From NCBI RefSeq assembly GCF_051014445.1, contig NC_135146.1, positions 2,790,001 through 2,854,000 on the forward strand: a stretch of DNA of 64,000 nt. The letters run 5' to 3'. Below, one piece after another: positions 26,600 through 40,190 of this stretch (its first letter is position 1; each line of letters begins with the position of its first letter). Source of the DNA: Colletes latitarsis. Its lineage: Eukaryota > Arthropoda > Insecta > Hymenoptera > Colletidae. Position numbers and translations under genes: made by a program. Under the pieces are notes generated by a model. That model did no database searches, was not told the DNA's origin, and worked only from the letters and a program-made list of their open reading frames with translations.

Positions 26600-29060
26600 A
26601 GGTCTGGTATTTGCCATCGTCTGGCTCATAGTTCCGCATTTTTCGCATACCTGTTGGCCAGATCCTGGGCGTTTTCTGGTTTGGATCACATAGTAATGTG
26701 GTATCACACTGATACAGTGAGTTAATCTTGGATTCAATCTATAGTTAAGAGCATAATACCGGTAAGGTCAGGATTACGTCTGGTGTTTGCCATCATCTGG
26801 CTCATAGTTCCGCATTTTTCGCATACTTGTTGGCCAGATCCTGGGCGGTTTCTGGATTGGATCACGTAGTAATGTGGCACCACACTCAAACAGTCAGTTA
26901 AACCTGGTTTCAATCTATATTTTAGAGGATAACATCGGTTAGGTCAGGGTTAGGTCTGGTATTTGCCATCATCTGGCTCATACTTTCGCATTTTTCGCAT
27001 ACTTGTTGGCCAGATCCTGTGCGTTTTCTGGTTTGGATCACGTAGTAATGTAGAACCACTCTGAAGCAGTGAGTTAAACCTGGAATCAATCTATATTTTA
27101 GAGGATAACACCGGTTAGGTCGGGGTTAGGTCTGGTATTTGCTGTCATCTGGCTCATACTTTCGCATTTTCCGCATACTTGTTGGCCAGATCCTGGGCGT
27201 TTTCTGGTTTGGATCACGTAGTAATGAGGTACCACACTGAAACAGTGAGTTAATCCTGGATACGATCTATATATTAGAGGATAACACCGGTTAGGTCAGG
27301 GTTAGGTCTGGTATTTGCCATCGTCTGGCTCATAGTTCCGCATTTTTCGCATACTTGTTGGCCAGATCCTGGGCGTTTTCTGGTTTGGATCACATAGTAA
27401 TGTGGTATCACACTGATACAGTGAGTTAATCTTGGATTCAATCTATAGTTAAGAGCATAATACCGGTAAGGTCAGGATTACGTCTGGTGTTTGCCATCAT
27501 CTGGCTCATAGTTCCGCATTTTTCGCATACTTGTCGGCCAGATCCTGGGCGTTTTCTGGTTTGGATCACGTAGTAATGAGGTACCACACTAAAACAGTGA
27601 GTTAATCCTGGATACGATCTATATATTAGAGGGTAACACCGGTTAGGTTTGGGTTAGGTCTGGTATTTGCCATCATCTGTCTCATACTTTCGCATTTCTC
27701 GCATACTTTTGGCCAGATCCAGGGCGTTTTCAGGTTTGGATCACGTAGTAATGTAGAACCACTCTGAAGCAGTGAGTTAAACCTGGAATCAATCTATATT
27801 TTAGAGGATAACACCGGTTAGGTCAGGGTTGGGTCTGGTATTAGCCATCATCTGACTCATACTTTCGCATTTTTCGCATACTTGTTGGCCGGATAGTGGG
27901 CGTTTTCCGGTTTGGATCACGTAGTAATGAGGTACCACACTGAAACAGTGAGTTAATCCTGGGTACGATCTATATATTAGAGGATAACACCGGTTAGGTC
28001 AGGGTTAGGTCTGGTATTTGCCATCGTCTGGCTCATATCTTCGAATTTTTCGCATACTTATTGGACAGATCCAGGGCGTATTCAGGTTTGGATCACATAG
28101 TAATGTGGTATCACACTGAAACAGTGAGTTATTCTTGGATTCAATCTATGTTTTAGAGGATAACACCGGTTAGGTCAGGGTTAGGTCTGGTATTTGCCAT
28201 CGTCTGGCTCATAGTTCCGCATTTTTCGCATACTTGTTGGCCAGATCCTGGGCGTTTTCTGGTTTGGATCACATAGTAATGTGGTATCACACTGCTACAG
28301 TGAGTTAATCTTGGATTCAATCTATAGTTAAGAGCATAATACCGGTAAGGTCAGGATTACGTCTGGTGTTTGCCATCATCTGGCTCATAGTTCCGCATTT
28401 TTCGCATACTTGTTGGCCAGATCCTGGGCGGTTTCTGGATTGGATCACGTAGTAATGTGGCACCACACTCAAACAGTCAGTTAAACCTGGTTTCAATCTA
28501 TATTTTAGAGGATAACATCGGTTAGGTCAGGGTTAGGTCTGGTATTTGCCATCATCTGGCTCATACTTTCGCATTTTTCGCATACTTGTTGGCCAGATCC
28601 TGGGCGGTTTCTGGATTGGATCACGTAGTAATGTGGCACCACACTCAAACAGTCAGTTAAACCTGGTTTCAATCTATATTTTAGAGGATAACATCGGTTA
28701 GGTCAGGGTTAGGTCTGGTATTTGCCATCATCTGGCTCATACTTTCGCATTTTTCGCATACTTGTTGGCCAGATCCTGTGCGTTTTCTGGTTTGGATCAC
28801 GTAGTAATGTAGAACCACTCTGAAGCAGTGAGTTAAACCTGGAATCAATCTATATTTTAGAGGATAACACCGGTTAGGTCGGGGTTAGGTCTGGTATTTG
28901 CTGTCATCTGGCTCATACTTTCGCATTTTCCGCATACTTGTTGGCCAGATCCTGGGCGTTTTCTGGTTTGGATCACGTAGTAATGAGGTACCACACTGAA
29001 ACAGTGAGTTAATCCTGGATACGATCTATATATTAGAGGATAACACCGGTTAGGTCAGGG
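26600..29060 (+). repeat. 9-monomer segmental repeat with internal expansion
   Basis: 26,600-27,300 recurs at 28,183-29,060. GCCATCGTCTGG (26,613/28,196) and AACATCGGTTAGG (26,932/28,515) are 1,583 bp apart, but CTGAAGCAGTG (27,061/28,820) is 1,759 bp apart. The second copy holds one extra monomer because the GTCAGTTAAACCTGG monomer is doubled (AACATCGG at 28,515 and 28,691). Confidence 0.83.
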
Positions 29061-29079
29061 TTAGGTCTGGTATTTGCCA

Positions 29080-29700
29080 TCGTCTGGCTCATATCTTCGA
29101 ATTTTTCGCATACTTATTGGACAGATCCAGGGCGTATTCAGGTTTGGATCACATAGTAATGTGGTATCACACTGAAACAGTGAGTTATTCTTGGATTCAA
29201 TCTATGTTTTAGAGGATAACACCGGTTAGGTCAGGGTTAGGTCTGGTATTTGCCATCGTCTGGCTCATATCTTCGAATTTTTCGCATACTTATTGGCCAG
29301 ATCCAGGGCGTATTCAGGTTTGGATCACATAGTAATGTGGTATCACACTGAAACAGTGAGTTATTCTTGGATTCAATCTATATTCTAGAGGATAACACCG
29401 GTTAGGTCAGGGTTAGGTCTGGTATTTGCCATCGTCTGGCTCATATCTTCGAATTTTTCGCATACTTATTGGCCAGATCCAGGGCGTATTCAGGTTTGGA
29501 TCACATAGTAATGTGGTATCACACTGAAACAGTGAGTTATTCTTGGATTCAATCTATATTTTAGAGGATAACACCGGTTAGGTCAGGGTTAGGTCTGGTA
29601 TTTGCCATCGTCTGGCTCATATCTTCGAATTTTTCGCATACTTATTGGCCAGATCCAGGGCGTATTCAGGTTTGGATCACGTAGTAATGTGGCACCACAC
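29080..29700 (+). repeat. Run of four near-identical monomers
   Basis: TCTTCGAATTTTTCGC recurs at 29,094, 29,270, 29,446 and 29,622, exactly 176 bp apart, each with CCAGGGCGTATTCAGG. The first differs by TTGGACAG in place of TTGGCCAG. Related blocks at 35.6 and 39.1 kb hold two such monomers each. Confidence 0.88.
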
Positions 29701-32700
29701 TCAAACAGTCAGTTAAGCCTGGTTTCAATCTATATTTTAGAGGATAACACAGGTTAGGTCAGGGTTAGGTCTGGTGTTTGCCTTCATCTGGCTCATACTT
29801 TTGCATTTTTCGCATACTTGTTGGCCAGATCCTGGGCGTTTTCTGGTTTGGATCACGTAGTAATGTGTTTCCACACTGCAACAGTGAGTTAAACCTGGAT
29901 ACAATCTATATATTCGAGGGTAACACCGGTTAGGTCAGGGTTAGGTCTGGTGTTTGCCTTCATCTGGCTCATGGTTCCGCATTTTTCGCATACTTGTTGG
30001 CCAGAGCCTGGGCGTTTTCTCGTTTGTATCACGTAGTAATGTAGAACCACTCTGAAACAGTGAGTTAAACCTGGATTCAATCTATATTTTAGAGGATAAC
30101 ACCCGTTAGGTCAGGGTTAGGTCTGGTATTTGCCATCATCTGGCTCATACTTTCGCATTTTTCGCATACTTGTTGGCCAGATCCTGGGCGCTTTCTGGTT
30201 TGGATCACATAGTAATGTGGTGTCACACTGATACGGTGAGTTAATCTTGGATTCAATCTATAGTTAAGAGGATAATACCGGTAAGGTCAGGGTTAGCTCT
30301 GGTATTTGCCATCATTTGTCTCATACTTTAGCATTTTTCACCTACTTGTTGGCCAGATACTGGGCGTTTTCTGGATTGGATCACGTAGTAATGTGGCACC
30401 ACACTGAAACAGTGAGTTAATCCTGGATTCGATCTATATATTAGAGGGTAACACCGGTTAGGTTTCGGTTAGGTCTGGTATTTGCCATCATCTGGCTCAT
30501 ACTTTCGCATTTTTCGCATACTTGTTGGCCAGATCCTGGGCGTTTTCTGGGTCGGATCACGTAGTAACGTGGCACCACACTCAAACAGTGAGTTAAACCT
30601 GGATTCAATCTATATTTTGGAGGATAACTCCGGTTAGGTCAGGGTTAGGTCTGGTATTTGCCATCATCTGGATCATACCTTCGCATTTTTCGCATACTTG
30701 ATGGCCAGATCCTGGGCGTTTTCTGGGTTGGATCATGTAGTAGCGTGGTACCGCACTGAAACAGTGAAGTAATCCTGGATTCGATCTATATGTTAGAGGG
30801 TAACACCGGTTAGGTTTGGGTGAGGTCTGGTATTTGCCATCATCTGGCTCATACTTTCGCATTTTTCGCATACTTGTTGGCCAGATCCTGGGCGTTTTCT
30901 GGCTTGGATCACGTAGTAATGTGGCACCACACTCAAACGGTGAGCTAAACCTGGGTCAATCTATATTTTAGAGGATAACACCGGATAGGTTTGGGTTAGG
31001 TCTGGTATTTGCCATCGTCTGGCTCATATCTTCGCATTTTTCGCATACTTATTGGCCAGATCCTTGGCGTTTTCTGGGTTGGATCACGTTGTAGTGTGAT
31101 GGCACACTGAAACAGTGAATTAATCCTGGATTCGATCTATATATTAGAGGGTAACACCGGTTAGGTTAGGGTTAGGTCTGGTATTTGATATTACCTGGCC
31201 CATACTTTCGCATTTTTCGCATACTTGTTGGCCAGATCCAGGGCGTTTTCTGGTTTGGATCACGTAGTAATGTGGTACCACACTGCAACTGTGAGTTAAA
31301 CCTGGATTCAATCTATATTTTAGAGGATAACACCGGTTAGGTCAGGGTTAGGTCTGGTATTTTCCATCATCTGGCTCATACTTTCGCATTTTTCGCATAA
31401 TCGCTGGCCAAATGCTGGCTTTTTCTGGTTTGGGTCACGTAGTAATGTGGTACCACACTGAAACAGTGAGTTAATCCTGGATTCGATCTATATATTAGAG
31501 GGTAACACCGGTTAGGTTTGGGTTAGGTCTGGTATTTGATATTACCTGGCCCATACTTTCGCATTTTTCGCATACTTGTTGGCCAGATACTGGGCGTTTT
31601 CTGGATTGGATCACGTAGTAATGTAGAACCACACTCAAACAGTGAGTTAAACCTGGATTCAATCTATATTTTAGAGGATAACACCGGTTAGGTCATGGTT
31701 AGGTCTGGTATTTGCCATCATTTGTCTCATACTTTAGCATTTTTCACCTACTTGTTGGCCAGATACTGGGCGTTTTCTGGATTGGATCACGTAGTAATGT
31801 GGCACCACACTGAAACAGTGAGTTAAACCTGGATTCGATCTATATATTAGAGGGTAACACCGGTTAGGATTGGGTTAGGTCTGGTATTTGCCATCATCCG
31901 GCTCATACTTTCGCATTTTTCGCATAATCGCTGGCCAAATGCTGGCTTTTTCTGGTTTGGGTCACGTAGTAATGTGGTACCACACTGAAACAGTGAGTTA
32001 ATCCTGGATTCGATCTATATATTAGAGGGTAACACCGGTTAGGTTTGGGTTAGGTCTGGTATTTGCCATCATCTGGCTCATACTTTCGCATTTTTCGCAT
32101 ACTTGTTGGCCAGATCCTGGGCGCTTTCTGTTTCGGATCACGTAGTAATGTGGTACCACACTGCCACATGAGTTAAACCTGGATTCAAGCTATATATTAG
32201 AGGGTAACACCGGTGAGGTTTGGGTCAGGTCTGGTATTTGCTATCATCTGGCTCATACTTTCGCATTTTTCGCATACTTGTTGGCCAGATCCAGGGCGTT
32301 CGCTGGTTTGGATCACGTAGTAATATGGTACGACACTGAAACAGTGAGTTAATCCTGGATTCAATCTATATTTTAGGGGATAACAGCGGTTAGGTCAGGT
32401 TTAGGTCTGGTATTTGCCATCATCTGTCCCATACTTTCGCATTTTTCGCATACTTGTTGGCCAGATCCAGGGCGTTTTCTGGATTGGATCACGTAGTAAT
32501 GTGGCACCACACTCAAACAGTGAGTTAAACCTGGATTCAATCTATATTTTAGAGGATAACACCGGTTAGGTCAGGGTTAGGTCTGGTATTTGCCATCATT
32601 TGTCTCATACTTTAGCATTTTTCACCTACTTGTTGGCCAGATACTGGGCGTTTTCTGGTCTGTGTCACGTAGTAATGAGGTGCCACACTGCAACAGTGAG

Positions 32701-34739
32701 TTAAACCTGGATTCAATCTATATTTTAGTGGATAACACCGGTTAGGTCAGGGATAGGGCTGGTATTTGCCAATATCTGGCTCATACTTTCGCAATTTTCG
32801 CATACTTGTTGGCCAGATCCTGGGAGTTTTCTGGTCTGTGTCACGTAGTAATGAGGTGCCACACTGAGGCAGTGAGTTAATCCTGGATTCGATCTATATA
32901 TTAGAGGGTAACGCCGGTTAGGTTTGGGTTAGCTCTGGTATTTGCCATCATCTGGCTCATACTTTCGCATTTTTCGCATACTTGTTGGCCAGATCCAGGG
33001 CGTTTTCTGGTTTGGATCACGTAGTAATGAGGTGCCACACTGCAACAGTGAGTTAAACCTGGATTCAATCTATATTGGTGAGGATAACACCGGTTAGGTC
33101 AGGGTTAGGTCTGGTATTTGCCATCATCTGGCTCACACTTTCGCATTTTTCGCATACTTGTTGGCCAGATCCTGGGCGTTTTCTGGGTTGGATCAGGTAG
33201 TAGTGTGGTATCACACTGATACAGTGAGTTAATCTTGGATTCATTCTATAGTTATGAGGATTATACCGGTAAGGTCAGGGTTAGGTCTGGTATTTGCCAT
33301 CATCTGGCTCATACTTTCGCATTTTCCGCATACTTGTTGGCCAGATCCTGGGCGTTTTCTGGTTTGGATCACGTAGTAATGAGGTACCACACTAAAACAG
33401 TGAGTTAATCCTGGATACGATCTATATATTAGAGGGTAACACCGGTTAGGTTTGGGTTAGGTCTGGTATTTGCCATCATCTGGCTCATACTTTCGCATTT
33501 TTCGCATACTTGTTGGCCAGATCCTGTGCGTTTTCTGGTTTGGATCACGTAGTAATGTAGAACCACTCTGAAAAGATGAGTTAAACCTGGATTCAATCTA
33601 TACTTTACAGGATAAAACCGCTTAGGTCAGGGTTAGGCCTGGTATTTGCCATCATCTGGCTCATAGTTCCGCATTTTTCGCATACTTGTTGGCCAGATCC
33701 TGGGCGTTTTCTGGGTTGGAACAGGTAGTAGTGTGGTATCACACTAAAACAGTGAGTTAATCCTGGATACGATCTATATATTAGAGGGTAACACCGGTTA
33801 GGTTTGGGTTAGGTCTGGTATTTGCCATCATCTGGCTCATACTTTCGCATTTTTCGCATACTTGTTGGCCAGATCCTGGGCGTTTCCTGGTTTGGATCAC
33901 ATAGTAATGTGGTATCACACTGATACAGTGAGTTAATCTTGGATTCAATCTATAGTTAAGAGCATAATACCGGTAAGGTCAGGATTACGTCTGGTGTTTG
34001 CCATCATCTGGCTCATAGTTCCGCATTTTTCGCATACTTGTTGGCCAGATCCTGGGCGGTTTCTGGATTGGATCACGTAGTAATGTGGCACCACACTCAA
34101 ACAGTCAGTTAAACCTGGTTTCAATCTATATTTTAGAGGATAACATCGGTTAGGTCAGGGTTAGGTCTGGTATTTGCCATCATCTGGCTCATACTTTCGC
34201 ATTTTTCGCATACTTGTTGGCCAGATCCTGGGCGTTTTCTGGGTTGGAACAGGTAGTAGTGTGGTATCACACTGATACAGTGAGTTAATCTTGGATTCAA
34301 TCTATAGTTAAGAGCATTATACCGGTAAGGTCAGGGTTAGGTCTGGTATTTGCCATCATCTGGCTCATACTTTCGCATTTTCCGCATACTTGTTGGCCAG
34401 ATCCTGGGCGTTTTCTGGTTTGGATCACGTAGTAATGAGGTACCACACTAAAACAGTGAGTTAATCCTGGATACGATCTATATATTAGAGGGTAACACCG
34501 GTTAGGTTTGGGTTAGGTCTGGTATTTGCCACCATCTGGCTCATACTTTCGCATTTCTCGCATACTTTTGGCCAGATCCAGGACGTTTTCAGGTTTGGAT
34601 CACGTAGTAATGTAGAACCACTCTGAAACTGTGAGTTAATCCTGGATTCAGTCTATATTTTAGAGGATAACACTGGTTAGGTCAGGGTTGGGTCTGGTAT
34701 TAGCCATCATCTGACTCATACTTTCGCATTTTTCGCATA

Positions 34740-35970
34740 CTTGTTGGCCGGATCCTGGGCGTTTTCTGGTTTGGATCACGTAGTAATGAGGTACCACACT
34801 GAAACAGTCAGTTAATCCTGGATACGATCTATATATTAGAGGATAACACCGGTTAGGTCAGGGTTAGGTCTGGTATTTGCCATCGTCTGGCTCATAGTTC
34901 CGCATTTTTCGCATACTTGTTGGCCAGATCCTGGGCGTTTTCTGGTTTGGATCACATAGTAATGTGGTATCACACTGATACAGTGAGTTAATCTTGGATT
35001 CAATCTATAGTTAAGAGCATAATACCGGTAAGGTCAGGATTACGTCTGGTGTTTGCCATCATCTGGCTCATAGTTCCGCATTTTTCGCATACTTGTTGGC
35101 CAGATCCTGGGCGGTTTCTGGATTGGATCACGTAGTAATGTGGCACCACACTCAAACAGTCAGTTAAACCTGGTTTCAATCTATATTTTAGAGGATAACA
35201 TCGGTTAGGTCAGGGTTAGGTCTGGTATTTGCCATCATCTGGCTGATACTTTCGCATTTTTCGCATACTTGTTGGCCAGATCCTGTGCGTTTTCTGGTTT
35301 GGATCACGTAGTAATGTAGAACCACTCTGAAGCAGTGAGTTAAACCTGGAATCAATCTATATTTTAGAGGATAACACCGGTTAGGTCGGGGTTAGGTCTG
35401 GTATTTGCTGTCATCTGGCTCATACTTTCGCATTTTCCGCATACTTGTTGGCCAGATCCTGGGCGTTTTCTGGTTTGGATCACGTAGTAATGAGGTACCA
35501 CACTGAAACAGTGAGTTAATCCTGGATACGATCTATATATTAGAGGATAACACCGGTTAGGTCAGGGTTAGGTCTGGTATTTGCCATCGTCTGGCTCATA
35601 TCTTCGAATTTTTCGCATACTTATTGGACAGATCCAGGGCGTATTCAGGTTTGGATCACATAGTAATGTGGTATCACACTGAAACAGTGAGTTATTCTTG
35701 GATTCAATCTATGTTTTAGAGGATAACACCGGTTAGGTCAGGGTTAGGTCTGGTATTTGCCATCGTCTGGCTCATATCTTCGAATTTTTCGCATACTTAT
35801 TGGCCAGATCCAGGGCGTATTCAGGTTTGGATCACATAGTAATGTGCTATCACACTGAAACAGTGAGTTATTCTTGGTTTCAATCTATATTTTAGAGGAT
35901 AACACCGGTTAGGTCAGGGTTAGGTCTGGTATTTGCCATCGTCTGGCTCATATCTTCGCATTTTTCGCAT
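34740..35970 (+). repeat. 7-monomer block, first copy (period 3,517 bp)
   Basis: This block recurs at 38,257-39,487. AACATCGGTTAGG (35,198/38,715), TCTTCGAATT (35,601/39,118) and ATGTGCTATCACACTG (about 35,840/39,357) all lie at the same 3,517-bp offset. The match ends where 35,971 reads ACTTGATGGC and 39,488 reads ACTTGTTGGC. Confidence 0.85.
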
Positions 35971-37945
35971 ACTTGATGGCCAGATCCTGGGCGTTTTCTG
36001 GGTTGGATCATGTAGTAGCGTGGTACCGCACTGAAACAGTGAAGTAATCCTGGATTCGATCTATATGTTAGAGGGTAACACCGGTTAGGTTTGGGTGAGG
36101 TCTGGTATTTGCCATCATCTGGCACATACTTTCGCATTTTTCGCATACTTGTTGGCCAGATCCTGGGCGTTTTCTGGCTTGGATCACGTAGTAATGTGGC
36201 ACCACACTCAAACGGTGAGCTAAACCTGGATCAATCTATATTTTAGAGGATAACACCGGATAGGTTTGGGTTAGGTCTGGTATTTGCCATCGTCTGGCTC
36301 ATATCTTCGCATTTTTCGCATACTTATTGGCCAGATCCTTGGCGTTTTCTGGGTTGGATCACGTAGTAGTGTGATGGCACACTGAAACAGTGTATTAATC
36401 CTGGATTCGATCTATATATTAGAGGGTAACACCGGTTAGGTTTGGGTTAGGTCTGGTATTTGATATTACCTGGCCCATACTTTCGCATTTTTCGCATACT
36501 TGTTGGCCAGATCCAGGGCGTTTTCTGGTTTGGATCACGTAGTAATGTGGTACCACACTGAAACAGTGAGCTAATCTTGGATTCAATCTATAGTTAAGAG
36601 GATTATACCGGTAAGGTCAGGGTTAGGTCTGGTATTTGCCATCATCTGGCTCATACTTTCGCATTTTCCGCATACTTGTTGGCCAGATCCTGGGCGTTTT
36701 CTGGTTTGGATCACGTAGTAATGAGGTACCACACTAAAACAGTGAGTTAATCCTGGATACGATCTATATATTAGAGGGTAACACCGGTTAGGTTTGGGTT
36801 AGGTCTGGTATTTGCCACCATCTGGCTCATACTTTCGCATTTCTCGCATACCTTTGGCCAGATCCAGGACGTTTTCAGGTTTGGATCACGTAGTAATGTA
36901 GAACCACTCTGAAACTGTGAGTTAATCCTGGATTCAGTCTATATTTTAGAGGATAACACTGGTTAGGTCAGGGTTGGTCTTGTATTTGCCATCATCTGTC
37001 TCATACATTCGCATTTTTCACCTACTTGTTGGCCAGATACTGGGCGTTTTCTGGGTTGGATCACGTTGTAGTGTGGTACCGCACTGAAACAGTGATGTAA
37101 TCCTGGATTCGATCTACATGTTAGAGGGTAACACCGGTTACGTTTGGGTTAGGTCTGTTATTTGCCATCATCTGGCTCATACTTTCGCATTTTTCGCATA
37201 CTTGTTGGCCAGATCCTGGGCGTTTTCTGGTTTGGATCACATAGTAATGTGGTATCACACTGATACAGTGAGTTAATCTTGGATTCAATCTATAGTTAAG
37301 AGGATAATACCGGTAAGGTCAGGGTTAGGTCTGGTATTTGCCATCATCTGACTCAGACTTTCGCATTTTCCGCATACTTGTTGCCCAGATCCTGGGCGTT
37401 TTCTGGTTTGGATCACGTAGTAATGTAGAACCACTCTGAAGCAGTGAGTTAAACCTGGAATCAATCTATATTTTAGAGGATAACACCGGTTAGGTCAGGG
37501 TTGGGTCTGGTATTAGCCATCATCTGACTCATACTTTCGCATTTTTCGCATACTTGTTGGCCGGATCCTGGGCGTTTTCTGGTTTGGATCACGTAGTAAT
37601 GAGGTACCACACTGAAACAATCAGTTAATCCTGGATACGATCTATATATTAGAGGATAACACCGGTTAGGTCAGGGTTAGGTCTGGTATTTGCCATCGTC
37701 TGGCTCATAGTTCCGCATTTTTCGCATACTTGTTGGCCAGATCCTGGGCGTTTTCTGGTTTGGATCACATAGTAATGTGGTATCACACTGATACAGTGAG
37801 TTAATCTTGGATTCAATCTATAGTTAAGAGCATAATACCGGTAAGGTCAGGATTACGTCTGGTGTTTGCCATCATCTGGCTCATAGTTCCGCATTTTTCG
37901 CATACTTGTTGGCCAGATCCTGGGCGGTTTCTGGATTGGATCACG
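35970..37945 (+). repeat. ~1.98-kb block, first copy (period 4,221 bp)
   Basis: ACTTGATGGC (35,971/40,192), GTGATGGCACACTG, TCACGTTGTAG (37,061/41,282) and GGTCAGGATTACG recur at a constant 4,221-bp offset, close to 24 monomers. The match starts abruptly at 35,970 and ends near 37,945. Confidence 0.88.
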
Positions 37946-38256
37946 TAGTAATGTGGCACCACACTCAAACAGTCAGTTAAACCTGGTTTCAATCTATATT
38001 TGAGAGGATAACATCGGTTAGGTCAGGGTTAGGTCTGGTATTTGCCATCATCTGGCTCATACTTTCGCATTTTTCGCATACTTGTTGGCCAGATCCAGTG
38101 CGTTTTCTGGTTTGGATCACGTAGTAATGTAGAACCACTCTGAAGCAGTGAGTTAAACCTGGAATCAATCTATATTTTAGAGGATAACACCGGTTAGGTC
38201 GGGGTTAGGTCTGGTATTTGCTGTCATCTGGCTCATACTTTCGCATTTTTCGCATA

Positions 38257-39487
38257 CTTGTTGGCCGGATCCTGGGCGTTTTCTGGTTTGGATCACGTAG
38301 TAATGAGGTACCACACTGAAACAGTCAGTTAATCCTGGATACGATCTATATATTAGAGGATAACACCGGTTAGGTCAGGGTTAGGTCTGGTATTTGCCAT
38401 CGTCTGGCTCATAGTTCCGCATTTTTCGCATACTTGTTGGCCAGATCCTGGGCGTTTTCTGGTTTGGATCACATAGTGATGTGGTATCACACTGATACAG
38501 TGAGTTAATCTTGGATTCAGTCTATAGTTAAGAGCATAATACCGGTAAGGTCAGGATTACGTCTGGTGTTTGCCATCATCTGGCTCATAGTTCCGCATTT
38601 TTCGCATACTTGTTGGCCAGATCCTGGGCGGTTTCTGGATTGGATCACGTAGTAATGTGGCACCACACTCAAACAGTCAGTTAAACCTGGTTTCAATCTA
38701 TATTTTAGAGGATAACATCGGTTAGGTCAGGGTTAGGTCTGGTATTTGCCATCATCTGGCTCATACTTTCGCATTTTTCGCATACTTGTTGGCCAGATCC
38801 TGTGCGTTTTCTGGTTTGGATCACGTAGTAATGTAGAACCACTCTGAAGCAGTGAGTTAAACCTGGAATCAATCTATATTTTAGAGGATAACACCGGTTA
38901 GGTCGGGGTTAGGTCTGGTATTTGCTGTCATCTGGCTCATACTTTCGCATTTTCCGCATACTTGTTGGCCAGATCCTAGGCGTTTTCTGGTTTGGATCAC
39001 GTAGTAATGAGGTACCACACTGAAACAGTGAGTTAATCCTGGATACGATCTATATATTAGAGGATAACACCGGTTAGGTCAGGGTTAGGTCTGGTATTTG
39101 CCATCGTCTGGCTCATATCTTCGAATTTTTCGCATACTTATTGGACAGATCCAGGGCGTATTCAGGTTTGGATCACATAGTAATGTGGTATCACACTGAA
39201 ACAGTGAGTTATTCTTGGATTCAATCTATGTTTTAGAGGATAACACCGGTTAGGTCAGGGTTAGGTCTGGTATTTGCCATCGTCTGGCTCATATCTTCGA
39301 ATTTTTCGCATACTTATTGGCCAGATCCAGGGCGTATTCAGGTTTGGATCACATAGTAATGTGCTATCACACTGAAACAGTGAATTATTCTTGGTTTCAA
39401 TCTATATTTTAGAGGATAACACCGGTTAGGTCAGGGTTAGGTCTGGTATTTGCCATCGTCTGGCTCATATCTTCGCATTTTTCGCAT
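38257..39487 (+). repeat. 7-monomer block, second copy
   Basis: Partner of 34,740-35,970. A tetramer step is also present: its first part repeats 37,560-38,250 at an offset of 704 bp (AACATCGG at 38,011 and 38,715), and that earlier piece lies 2,813 bp from 34.7-35.4 kb. Confidence 0.85.
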
Positions 39488-40180
39488 ACTTGTTGGCCAG
39501 ATCCTGGGCGCTTTCTGGTTTGGATCACATAATAATGTGGTGTCACACTGATACGGTGAGTTAATCTTGGATTCAATCTATAGTTAAGAGGATAATACCG
39601 GTAAGGTCAGGATTACGTCTGGTATTTGCCATCGTCTGGCTCATATCTTCGCATTTTTCGCATACTTGTTGGCCAGATCCTGGGCGTTTTCTGGGTCGGA
39701 TCACGTAGTAACGTGGCACCACACTCAAACAGTGAGTTAAACCTGGATTCAATCTATATTTTGGAGGATAACTCCGGTTAGGTCAGGGTTAGGTCTGGTA
39801 TTTGCCATCGTCTGGCTCATATCTTCGCATTTTTCGCATACTTGTTGGCCAGATCCTGGGCGCTTTCTGGTTTGGATCACATAGTGATGTGGTATCACAC
39901 TGATACAGTGAGTTAATCTTGGATTCAGTCTATAGTTAAGAGCATAATACCGGTAAGGTCAGGATTACGTCTGGTATTTGCCATCGTCTGGCTCATATCT
40001 TCGCATTTTTCGCATACTTGTTGGCCAGATCCTGGGCGTTTTCTGGGTCGGATCACGTAGTAACGTGGCACCACACTCAAACAGTGAGTTAAACCTGGAT
40101 TCAATCTATATTTTGGAGGATAACTCCGGTTAGGTCAGGGTTAGGTCTGGTATTTGCCATCATCTGGATCATACTTTCGC
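39480..40180 (+). repeat. 2-monomer duplication (352 bp)
   Basis: GTCGGATCACGTAGTAACG (39,695/40,047), GGAGGATAACTCCGG and GGGCGCTTTCTGG recur 352 bp apart. Confidence 0.83.
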
Positions 40181-40190
40181 ATTTTTCGCA

